Shown here: positions 37,324 to 44,976 of the stretch, piece after piece | Layout of the letters: each line of letters opens with the position of its first letter | Numbering within the stretch: position 1 is the stretch's first letter | NCBI RefSeq assembly: GCF_004745425.1 | Contig: NZ_PGGK01000013.1 | Coordinates: 1 to 58,260, forward strand | Direction of reading: 5' to 3' | Length of the DNA: 58,260 bases | Source: Methanolobus halotolerans | Lineage (GTDB): Archaea; Halobacteriota; Methanosarcinia; Methanosarcinales; Methanosarcinaceae | Translations under genes and position numbers: made by a program | Notes under the pieces: generated by a model | Databases searched by the model: none | Told to the model about the DNA's origin: nothing | Seen by the model: the letters and a program-made list of their open reading frames with translations, nothing else

Positions 37324-38187
37324 TCACCTGAACTGTTCGAGTATAAGTCCGTAGATATTCGAAGCATTGGTTGTGATCACGACCTTTGTAACATTTTCAT
37401 CTCCATAAGTGGTCGTGTTGTAGTACAGATTCCGGTCGGTACTGTTTGCTTCCATGGCACTTATGTTGTCAAGAAGGCTTTGATCCGGTTCGACAAAGAC
37501 CTCTGTCCTTGAATAGTTGCCGTCATTCATGTCTCTGTATTCCAGATAATATTGCTCCACCGGGCCGTCACCTATCACAAGTGTCGAGTACTCCGCCCCG
37601 GGTTCAACATAGGAAAGTATCCTCTCAAAATCAGTTGAACTGTTGGCAGTTCCTGATTTGACATCGATGACATTTTCAAGGTCATTCCTGGAGCCAAGTA
37701 ACATAGGTGTGCCTACAACATTATACAGTTCTCCGCCACGGGACAGCATATAGTACCCGTTATATGAATCCTCTGTAAGCATGTACTCGAAATTGATCAC
37801 CTCAGGGGATATGGTATGTGCTTCAAAAGCAAAATCTCCTGTCGCACTGTATGCAGAATACCTTTGCATTATCATGGTATTATAGATTGAATAGATTTCA
37901 GTTATGTTCGGTGCCATTATTTGAAGCGGGGTGTTATACACCCTTGAATAATCCACATATGAGGCGACTGATACGCCCTGTGGTGTCATTTCCAATCCGT
38001 CAAGCACAGAATCCAGTTCATGTTGCATCCTTGTTCCGGGGATGGTCTCAAATCCCGGTGCATCCGCTGGATCTCCGGCACCATTATCATCCTGGTCGTT
38101 ATTACTCAACGGGCCGCTGAAAAAGAATGTCCCGATTGACATTAGCATAATGACTGCCAGAAAAATAGCTACATATTTAGTATTCAT
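37324..38187 (-). CDS. Secreted or membrane-anchored protein of unknown function
   Basis: 287 residues. An N-terminal hydrophobic helix (YVAIFLAVIMLMSIGTFFF) acts as signal or anchor, with no lipobox Cys. An acidic linker (NNDQDDNGAGDPADAP) follows, then a domain with many Asn-x-Ser/Thr sites (NITEIYS, NYSRT, NSTDR, NTTTYG), as expected for an S-layer-exposed glycoprotein. No known family. It begins 35 bases after sufB ends, on the same strand, so co-transcription with sufCB is possible. Confidence 0.65.
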   Translation of the reverse strand: MNTKYVAIFLAVIMLMSIGTFFFSGPLSNNDQDDNGAGDPADAPGFETIPGTRMQHELDSVLDGLEMTPQGVSVASYVDYSRVYNTPLQIMAPNITEIYSIYNTMIMQRYSAYSATGDFAFEAHTISPEVINFEYMLTEDSYNGYYMLSRGGELYNVVGTPMLLGSRNDLENVIDVKSGTANSSTDFERILSYVEPGAEYSTLVIGDGPVEQYYLEYRDMNDGNYSRTEVFVEPDQSLLDNISAMEANSTDRNLYYNTTTYGDENVTKVVITTNASNIYGLILEQFR

Positions 38188-38222
38188 TTAAATCCTCTTT
38201 TATAATGTAAAATATTTAAGAG

Positions 38223-39446
38223 TTAAATTGCATTTTCTCCTATCTTTGCAATTGTCTCATCGATATCCGCCCTCAATTCATCTGGAATTCCCTGTATACC
38301 TACATCAAGGAAACCTCTTACTATCATACCGACCGCGTCTTCCTCGGACAGGCCACGAGCCATCAGATATTCGATCTGTTCACGTGCAATTCGTCCGACT
38401 GCTGCTTCATGGGACAATTCTATATCTTCTACATTTGCCTCAAGGATAGGTATTGCTCTTTGTGTGCCTCCGCCAAGTACGAGGCCGTGACATTCCAGGT
38501 GTCCCTTGGCACCATTGGCATTGCCGATCATCTCACCCCTTGCAATAGATACTCCGCCTGTTGTAATGGTTCTTGAGATGAGTTCTGCTGATGTTCCTTC
38601 TGCTTCGAAGATAACCCTGCTTCCCAGATCAAGTTCTGAGCCCGGATGTGCAACAGCAATAGTATTGAGTCTTGCAAATGCACCCTTGCCTTCCAGTATG
38701 ACCGTGGGGTACGACTGGATGGACTTTACGGGCTTGAGGGTCACATAGTTGCTTATGTATGTGCCACCTTCCTCGACATGCACCACCGTCCTTGGCCTCA
38801 CGCCTATTTGCTCGGCCCAGTTGTGGATCATAGTGAAGTTCAGTGTTGCACCTTTTTTCACGTACATCTCTGAGATGCCGAGATGAAGCCCCTTTTCAAT
38901 CCCGTGTTTTGTTGAGCAACCCGTTATCACATCAAGTTCTGCTCCTTCTTCTACAATGACTATGTTATGTACTGTTTGTGAAACCTGCTTTGAACCGATA
39001 AGAAGGCATGTCTGGACTGGCATTTTTGATTTCTTGCCAGCAGGGGCACGGATGAAATAACCATCGGATTCCTGGAGGTAGCTCATTGCAGTATACTTGT
39101 CAGCATCCGGTTTTACTAGTTTCCAGGCATAGTCCTTTAACCAGCTGTGTGCTTTCAATGCATCCTTCAGGGACATAAGTTCAACGACTTCCTTGTCGCG
39201 AAGAGACGTATGAGTAATGGCGTTATCGACCATGATCAGGCTGCCTGACCTGTTATCTTCTCCGGGAGTGAAACCAACGTTCAGAAGTGTTCTCTGATCC
39301 TCTTCGTTTAGCTCTTTTAAGTCTTCAGCAGATTGGACGTCAGATGTGGCAACACCGTATTCCTCAAGATTGAAATCCTCTCCGTAAATGGCACTTTTTT
39401 TGAGGGCATCTTTAACCTTCTTTCTCATATCTCCATCAGTTTGCAT
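38223..39446 (-). CDS. sufB: SufB/SufD-family Fe-S scaffold protein
   Basis: 407 residues, shorter than bacterial SufB. The beta-helix core is seen in VIVEEGAELDVITGCSTKHG, GLHLGISEMYVKKGATLNFTMIHNW, SHEAAVGRIAREQIEYLMARGLSEEDA and the closing IVRGFLDVGI. The GCST cysteine is the usual cluster ligand region. With SufC it forms the minimal two-gene SUF (SMS-type) Fe-S assembly system of methanogens. ATG 39446 has GAGGAG 8 nt upstream; the gene therefore overlaps the end of sufC by 22 bases. Confidence 0.92.
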   Translation of the reverse strand: MQTDGDMRKKVKDALKKSAIYGEDFNLEEYGVATSDVQSAEDLKELNEEDQRTLLNVGFTPGEDNRSGSLIMVDNAITHTSLRDKEVVELMSLKDALKAHSWLKDYAWKLVKPDADKYTAMSYLQESDGYFIRAPAGKKSKMPVQTCLLIGSKQVSQTVHNIVIVEEGAELDVITGCSTKHGIEKGLHLGISEMYVKKGATLNFTMIHNWAEQIGVRPRTVVHVEEGGTYISNYVTLKPVKSIQSYPTVILEGKGAFARLNTIAVAHPGSELDLGSRVIFEAEGTSAELISRTITTGGVSIARGEMIGNANGAKGHLECHGLVLGGGTQRAIPILEANVEDIELSHEAAVGRIAREQIEYLMARGLSEEDAVGMIVRGFLDVGIQGIPDELRADIDETIAKIGENAI

Positions 39447-40177
39447 TTGATACACTCCTCATACCCCTGTTCCTTTATCTCGGTCAGCATCTCACGTGGA
39501 TTTCCCGAACACATCACGGTGCCGTTGCAAAGAATATAAGCTCTGTCAGTTTCAAGATAATCAAGAACCTGCCCGGTATGCGTGATGACAAGTGCGGATT
39601 TACCATGTTTGCATCTTTCACCCGGACACTTACAATCTTTCTTTAACAGTTTATTGATTGTTGTCCCCAGCAGTTCAATACTTGCAAGATCAACACCTGA
39701 TTCCGGTTCATCAAGCAGCAGGAAGTCAGGGTTCTGTGCTGAGAGCTGCAGAAGCTCCGATCTTTTAATTTCCCCGCCGGAAAACCCTACATTAATATCT
39801 CTTTCAAAGAAGTTCATCATGCCTACTGATTCGGCCAGTTCTTCCGTTTCCTTGAGGTCTTCTGCTATAACATCCAGAAGATCATGGAGTTTGACACCAT
39901 TCAGGTTTGGGGGTCTCTGGCTCATGATGCCCATGCCCATCTGTGCTCTTTGAGAAACAGACAAGTTAGTTATGTCCTCTCCTTTAAAGATGATCTCTCC
40001 TTCTATGACCTTATAGCCACTGAATCCCATCAGTGTCATAAGAAGTACGGACTTGCCTGCTCCATTAGGTCCGAACAGAACGTTGGTGTGGCCAGCTTCC
40101 ACATGCAGGTCTACACCTTTTAATACTCTGCGACCTCCGACTTCAACAGTTAGATTATTGATCTCCAGCATAGGCAT
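39425..40177 (-). CDS. sufC: SufC-family Fe-S assembly ATPase with Cys-rich insertion
   Basis: 250 residues. ABC ATPase motifs: Walker A GPNGAGKS (36-43), Q-loop SQRPPNL, signature FSGGEIKRSE (132-141), Walker B FLLLDEPESGVDL (152-164) and the H-loop ITHTG (198-202). Between Walker B and the H-loop there is an insertion with Cys182, Cys184 and Cys189 (DCKCPGERCKHG), and more Cys at 217, 223, 242 and 245 (CIKC at the C terminus). Bacterial SufC has none of these. ATG 40177 or 40171 may start it; GGGAG precedes both. Confidence 0.92.
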   Translation of the reverse strand: MPMLEINNLTVEVGGRRVLKGVDLHVEAGHTNVLFGPNGAGKSVLLMTLMGFSGYKVIEGEIIFKGEDITNLSVSQRAQMGMGIMSQRPPNLNGVKLHDLLDVIAEDLKETEELAESVGMMNFFERDINVGFSGGEIKRSELLQLSAQNPDFLLLDEPESGVDLASIELLGTTINKLLKKDCKCPGERCKHGKSALVITHTGQVLDYLETDRAYILCNGTVMCSGNPREMLTEIKEQGYEECIKCKLMEI

Positions 40178-40434
40178 GCTCTCCCTATCAGTTTAAGTTA
40201 TGCAAGGATAATATAGTATAATTAAACTAGTATCCTAAATACTGCTATAACTTAAAAACTTATTGAGAATCGCAAACAATGCTCTATTATAAAAACAGCT
40301 GAGGGTGTTTTTGACAGAATGTCTATAAGCTGGCATATTCTGCTGACGTGTTCCTGATCAGCTTAAAACTGTTCATGTTGGATTGTGCTATGTTTAGTGG
40401 TCATCGGCTAAAGTAATAAACAAACGTATAAAGA

Positions 40435-40659
40435 TTATAATCCCAGTTCTCTTGCTATTTCCTGAAACTCTTTTCCTTTTTCAGTTGTTATATACAGATT
40501 CTCTTTTTTCTCTATCAGTCCCTTTTCCTCTAACATGGCAAGGTATCTGTTCACAACTTCAAAGTTCAGATTCGCACGATAAACGATGTGTGTTTTTTTA
40601 GCCCCTTCCATGGCAGCTCTCAATATCTCCACACTGATTGCAGTTCTACTTCTTCTCAT
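40435..40659 (-). CDS. Small winged-helix transcription regulator
   Basis: 74 residues. SVEILRAAMEGAKKTHIVYR then NFEVVNRYLAMLEEKGLIEK and ENLYITTEKGKEFQEIARE form a minimal winged helix of the archaeal PF14947-like type, without a ligand domain. ATG 40659 follows GGAGATGTGATTATC; upstream frame codons are not conserved. It lies 250 bases upstream of sufC on the same strand and could be separately transcribed. Confidence 0.85.
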   Translation of the reverse strand: MRRSRTAISVEILRAAMEGAKKTHIVYRANLNFEVVNRYLAMLEEKGLIEKKENLYITTEKGKEFQEIARELGL

Positions 40660-41978
40660 GATAATCACATCTCCGGTCACATTTACATCTTGAGATACGT
40701 GTTTAACCGTTTTCAGGAGGTGACAGCCTCAGAAATGTTTGACGCCTGGCTTGGCCGACACTAAAAGTTAAAAGTTGAAAATTCTAACTCCTGGTATTTA
40801 TGCGTCTCTATCTTTCCCCGTTCTATATAAACACCAAATAGTGCTAACATTTCAATTATTACTATGCCGAATACTGTTGGGATATCCCACTAACGATTTA
40901 CTTGTGGTTAGTGTGTTTATGCTGCTTTTCAGGCATTAACATCTGTTTCCCCTTAACAGGTGTATTGTCCTGTTTTCCTGCAAGCCGCTTTTTTCTTGAA
41001 AGCAAGATCTGCTATGAAATGGCTGTAAATTCTCATTCCTGAGGATGTACTGCTTTTAACAATTCAAATATTACTTTCTATATCCGGAAACAACTTCAGG
41101 TACACTGTAGTTTTTCTCCAGATATCATAGTTCTGCCGCAGTCATAATCGTACTCATATATTATTCACAAAACATCCTGGTTAGTGGTAGAATTCCGCGA
41201 CCCGGTCTGACCAACTTTGTAAACAGGAACTCTGCCGAATCCAGTTGTTCTGGACTAATTCCTTGACAACCCCGATAGAGAATATGGGGTATGGCATTAT
41301 AAAAAGGTAAGAAACTTATTTTCATAACTAAGTTAAGGAACATTATTACTAACTATACTTGTTTAAGCATATCTTAATTCAAATCAGCATGAGTGAAGGC
41401 TGTATGTTAGCTACTTATACTATTATTTTTATAAGATCTCTCCGGGGTAATTAGAAACAGGGCACACAGTTTCCAATATTTAACGATGTAAATAATAATC
41501 CATTAGTAAAAAGCATACTGATTATAGCTTTTACAATTTTAGTTATATTGTGTATGGAGATGGATAATCGTGGGTACAGGAATTTGTATTCTAGAGTTCA
41601 TGTCGCAGTTCAATGGGATATGTATATAAGTGTTCTCTTTAATAGTGAAAAGTAATTGTTTGTTTAACTGCAGGCAGGGCAGTATTCTCCTGGATCAAAT
41701 GCAAAAATGGGGGAAAAGGAAACTGATGTTCGTGATTGCAGATCAGTTTCCAACTCCCGACTCTTTCCTTTTTCAGGCAAGGTGGTACTTGGTGGTAATG
41801 TAAACTAAGTTCTCTTAGATACTGATATTGACCACCAATTTAACTTTGTTACATTCATAAATAAAACCTAAGGAAAGATAGTTCCTAAAACACTTTACTT
41901 AAAAGGCTCATATATTCGTTTCGTACAACTGTTATTGTAAGCGAGCTGTTCTTATGCAATTGACTCGTACAATGAGTA
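40660..41978. other. Long gene-poor intergenic region
   Basis: 1.3 kb without a supported protein gene. It contains a perfect palindrome TGGGATATCCCA (40878-40889) placed behind a TATA-like TCTATATAAAC (near 40822), and a strong hairpin at 41709-41755 behind a second TATA-like TGTATATAAG (41621-41630). A 60-codon open frame at 41161-41343 (minus) has no family features and no ribosome-binding site. The region may be decayed DNA or hold RNA genes. Confidence 0.5.
41650..41775 (+). ncRNA. Candidate structured RNA or bidirectional terminator
   Basis: GGAAACTGAT (41718-41727) and ATCAGTTTCC (41742-41751) make a perfect 10-bp hairpin with a 14-nt loop. GGGGG before it and CTCCC after it can extend the stem beyond a small internal loop. 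On the plus strand TTTCCTTTTTC follows, and TGTATATAAG at 41621-41630 would start transcription near 41650, giving an RNA of about 125 nt. On the minus strand the hairpin is followed by TTTTCCCCCATTTTT, so it might instead end the sua5 transcript. Confidence 0.35.
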
Positions 41979-42209
41979 TCAGAGTTTTTTCAATGCTGAC
42001 CTGGCTATGTAGTTGGTTACCAGGGTGTAGGTAAAAACCACTATGCCTAGCCACAATAAGGGTTCACCGAACTTATCCTGTCCCAGATAGGAAAGTGCAA
42101 GCCCGATACTTAATATAATCACATTGATTTTCAGCAATTTCTTATTCCTGTGGAGTATGGCAAGGTTTCCCTGCCGTTGCTGAAGTGTTTCCTTTTTCTC
42201 TTTTTTCAT
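41979..42209 (-). CDS. Small membrane protein, two helices
   Basis: About 76 residues. A charged N terminus (KKEKKETLQQRQGNLAILHR) is followed by two hydrophobic helices (INVIILSIGLALSYLG and PLLWLGIVVFTYTLVTNYIA). No family recognised. It starts 10 bases after sua5 ends and is probably co-transcribed with it. ATG 42209 is taken; GTG 42218 is also in frame. Confidence 0.55.
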   Translation of the reverse strand: MKKEKKETLQQRQGNLAILHRNKKLLKINVIILSIGLALSYLGQDKFGEPLLWLGIVVFTYTLVTNYIARSALKKL

Positions 42210-42219
42210 GTGGTTCACT

Positions 42220-43272
42220 TTACATCTTTATTATCATCTCTGCAGCTTTACGCAGTCGGTTCCTGACAGCAGCTCCTACACCACTGTGACTGAAAGATCC
42301 GTCTGCCAGTATGACATCCACTTTCTTTTCGTCCAGATATCTTAATCCTGAGAACAGGTTAAATGCTAACTCTGATGGTCTGTCCTTTTTACCCAGCAGG
42401 AATTCTTCGTCCCCTTCCAGGACTTCATTACTCTCACCTGTTAAAAGCAGTCCGACCTTAGCACCCCTGGATCTGAAGTCATAAAGCATTTCCTGTATCT
42501 TTGAAATAACCATTTCATTGCTTCCTTCCAGCAGGATCACAATGGCGTCAGGTGAATAATGGGTGTATTTCATGCCGGGTGAACGAACCTTTTCTATATC
42601 CTGGTGGATTTTATCCTCATAACCTATGCATATCCTGCCAATTTCCCTTTCAATATCATTCCGGGATACTATGCCTGGCCTGAGTATGGCCGGTGGTTCG
42701 GAGGTCATGTCGATGACAGTGGATTCAACCCCGACTCTTACGGCCCCGCCGTCAATAATAGCATCAATGCGGCCGTCAAGGTCAGCAATGACATGCTCTG
42801 CGGTTGTCGGGCTTGGCCTTCCTGAAAGATTTGCACTGGGTGCTGCAAGTGGTCTTCCGGAAATTCTGATCAGTTCCATGGCAATCCTGTTGTCAGGCAT
42901 CCTCAAAGCTACAGTGTCCAGCCCGCCAGTTGTGATATCCGGAACTATTTGCTTTCTCTCCAGTATCAGTGTTAAGGGTCCGGGCCAGAATCTATCTATG
43001 AGTGTATATGCTTTTTCAGGAATGGTGCTTGCAAGTTCTTCACATTGTTCCTTTGAAGCAACATGTACTATCAGGGGATTGTCCGCAGGCCTCCCCTTTG
43101 CTCTGAAAACAGCTTTTACGGCAGCAGGATTCACTGCATCTGCTCCGAGACCATAAACGGTTTCAGTCGGAAAGGCAACCGTTCCTCCTTTCTTGATCAT
43201 TTCAGCGGCCTCGCCGACAGTTTCCCTGAAGTTGTCTTTATCTGTATGTAATATACGTGTTTTAAATGTCAT
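42220..43272 (-). CDS. sua5: Threonylcarbamoyl-AMP synthase (Sua5)
   Basis: 350 residues from ATG 43272. The frame is open for 28 more codons, but the YrdC domain starts after this Met. Sua5 uses threonine, bicarbonate and ATP for the t6A37 modification of ANN-decoding tRNAs, with the Kae1/Bud32 complex. Seen: GGTVAFPTETVYGLGADA, RAKGRPADNPLIVH, WPGPLTLIL, and SANLSGRPSPTTAEHV. The C-terminal Sua5 domain includes SPGMKYTHYSP and a final Rossmann-like unit. Confidence 0.94.
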   Translation of the reverse strand: MTFKTRILHTDKDNFRETVGEAAEMIKKGGTVAFPTETVYGLGADAVNPAAVKAVFRAKGRPADNPLIVHVASKEQCEELASTIPEKAYTLIDRFWPGPLTLILERKQIVPDITTGGLDTVALRMPDNRIAMELIRISGRPLAAPSANLSGRPSPTTAEHVIADLDGRIDAIIDGGAVRVGVESTVIDMTSEPPAILRPGIVSRNDIEREIGRICIGYEDKIHQDIEKVRSPGMKYTHYSPDAIVILLEGSNEMVISKIQEMLYDFRSRGAKVGLLLTGESNEVLEGDEEFLLGKKDRPSELAFNLFSGLRYLDEKKVDVILADGSFSHSGVGAAVRNRLRKAAEMIIKM

Positions 43273-43562
43273 GCATGGTGGTTCTTTCGAGAGGTTTGAA
43301 GTCGATTGTATCCTCTGGATACACTTTGATCGGAATGAACGGACAATTATCTGCATTAACTATATTCCTGTTCCGGACTGTATCCTGTGGGACCAGTTAT
43401 GAACCATGTATTGCATTACTAAGGAGATAAGTTTTTTGTCCGGGCTAATGTCATTATCTCTGATTATGAGGTAAATTCCATTCTTTGTACAGAAAAGTGA
43501 TTCCCAATAATTCTCAATTGTGGCTCTTCTTTAGTAATTTTTGTAGTTAATAAATAGGAATG

Positions 43563-43571
43563 CTTATATAG
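43563..43571 (+). promoter_or_regulatory. TATA box of candidate small RNA copy 2
   Basis: CTTATATAG, centred 27 nt before the first base of the stem at 43594. The spacing equals that of copy 1 within one base, although the surrounding sequence is otherwise different. Confidence 0.5.
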
Positions 43572-43593
43572 CATAATAACATCTACTCGCTAA

Positions 43594-43653
43594 GTGAGCG
43601 GGTCTGTTTTTAACCCCACTCCCACACTAACCCCCACTCCCCAACCCGCTCAC
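43594..43653 (+). ncRNA. Candidate small RNA, copy 2 (stem with U-tract and C-rich loop)
   Basis: Starts with GTGAGCGGGT and ends with ACCCGCTCAC, a 10-bp perfect stem that a T-G pair extends to 11. Inside are CTGTTTTT and two tandem versions of TAACCCC(C)ACTCCC. The last 25 bases before 43652 are identical to copy 1. The outer stem pair is G-C here and A-T in copy 1, a compensatory change. No plus-strand gene lies upstream, so it is not a terminator of an annotated gene. Confidence 0.6.
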
Positions 43654-43874
43654 AATCATCCTAAGGGGTTAAATTGAAATAGGAGTTAAATTTGGTGCAA
43701 GTCTTATTATGTTCTTTACTTAAATCTGTTCTTCATGAATGCTTCTGATATATTTTACTAAATATGTTTGCTGCTGTTGCTCAATAAGTCAGAAAAATTA
43801 TCTCTAATCGACTTTAAAAGAAGATGATCTTGAGTTCTCACAAGATCACTTCAAAAATATAGTTTTCAGTTATT

Positions 43875-44225
43875 CTATTTTTTAATTGTGCAGACTTTCC
43901 CATATTCATCAACTACCGACTCATCACAAAGGCCCACGCCGTGCCTGTGGGCAGCACGACCTATCATATGAGCGGCGATAGGGGCTGTCAGCAACAAAAA
44001 TAAGCCTACGGTTATGGCTTTAACGCCGATGGGCGAAAAACCTACCTTCAGAAGGATGCTTATCATAACTCCAAAAGCTCCCAGTGTGCCTATCTTTGTT
44101 GTAGTGTGCAGTCGGTTATAGACGTCAGGAAGTCTGACAAGACCCAGCATACCCAGGAATACGAAGAACAGGCCTATTACAAGGAAGATGTTGCTCAGTA
44201 TCTCCAGAATAGTATCCACTATCAT
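43875..44225 (-). CDS. mrpG: Mrp antiporter subunit G
   Basis: 116 residues, three transmembrane helices. The MnhG/PhaG signature LVRLPDVYNRLHTTTKIGTLGAFGVM is clear, followed by a Cys-containing cytoplasmic tail. Last gene of the seven-subunit Na+/H+ antiporter operon; the ATG overlaps the stop of mrpF by 4 bases. Confidence 0.95.
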   Translation of the reverse strand: MIVDTILEILSNIFLVIGLFFVFLGMLGLVRLPDVYNRLHTTTKIGTLGAFGVMISILLKVGFSPIGVKAITVGLFLLLTAPIAAHMIGRAAHRHGVGLCDESVVDEYGKVCTIKK

Positions 44226-44485
44226 AGAACCACTCCTTCGTCAAGGTATTTAGCTATAGTCACAGTACCTACAAATGCAATGATGGAAAGCACGAGTGCA
44301 ACATCCATGAAAAAGGCCGAGCCCCTGTCAAAAGAATATATTGCCAGCATGACAACTATTACAACTGTCATTGCATCAAGCGCTACTACTCTGTCAGGTA
44401 TTGTAGGCCCCTTTATTATTCTGTAGATACATGGGACGATCGCAAGTACCATGAAAGTTATCGCAAATGTGAACATTGAGATCAT
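44222..44485 (-). CDS. mrpF: Mrp antiporter subunit F
   Basis: 87 residues, three helices. RIIKGPTIPDRVVALDAMTVVIV is the MnhF signature containing the conserved Asp. It overlaps mrpE and mrpG by 4 bases each, which indicates translational coupling. Confidence 0.95.
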   Translation of the reverse strand: MISMFTFAITFMVLAIVPCIYRIIKGPTIPDRVVALDAMTVVIVVMLAIYSFDRGSAFFMDVALVLSIIAFVGTVTIAKYLDEGVVL

Positions 44486-44976
44486 TCGAATGCCTCCAGT
44501 ACATATTTTTCCAGCCCATCCCTGATAGAGCGGGCCACTGCATCCGGATCCGATGCATCGATAGTATGAACATATAAAAATGATCGGTCATCGGATATGT
44601 CAATAGTAAGTGTTCCCGGTGTAAGTGTTATAGTATTGGCTATTACAGTAGTTCCCAATTCAGTTTTTGTCCGTATGGGCACTGCAATGATGCCCGGTTT
44701 TATGTCCATTTTCGGTTTAAGTACTATTTTTGCCAGCACAATATTGGCTTTAATGATCTCTGTGATAAGGACAAAGGAATATCTTGCCAGGGGAGGTATC
44801 TTCTTAATACCTCTCTTAACTGAGAAATCATGCTCAAAATTGTAGAGTGGCTTGAAAGGGATCATAATGAACGGTGCAAAGATGAATCCGAGCACAAAGT
44901 TGTTTAAATTGATTGTGCCATGGACAAAACACCATACCAGTCCCAATATTACAGCATAGGGGATATAGCGTTTCAT
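44482..44976 (-). CDS. mrpE: Mrp antiporter subunit E
   Basis: 164 residues. Two or three N-terminal helices, then the MnhE signature IVLKPKMDIKPGIIAVPIRTKTE, LANTITLTPGTLTID (here IANTITLTPGTLTID) and HTIDASDP. It supports assembly of the antiporter. 4-base overlaps with mrpD and mrpF. Confidence 0.94.
   Translation of the reverse strand: MKRYIPYAVILGLVWCFVHGTINLNNFVLGFIFAPFIMIPFKPLYNFEHDFSVKRGIKKIPPLARYSFVLITEIIKANIVLAKIVLKPKMDIKPGIIAVPIRTKTELGTTVIANTITLTPGTLTIDISDDRSFLYVHTIDASDPDAVARSIRDGLEKYVLEAFE

Larger units (their letters stand above)
43273..43874. other. Intergenic region with a candidate small-RNA gene
   Basis: About 600 bases between sua5 and the 3' end of the mrp operon. It holds the plus-strand candidate RNA at 43594-43653 with its TATA box. 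Elsewhere I see only AT-rich DNA and no protein gene. Confidence 0.6.

Noticed and set aside
41161-41343. 60-codon minus-strand frame in the gene-poor region
   Set aside because: No ribosome-binding site, no recognisable motif and poor codon pattern; could be a relic but this cannot be supported.
43273-43356. 28-codon upstream extension of sua5
   Set aside because: Family members start at the later Met; the extension is not conserved in type.
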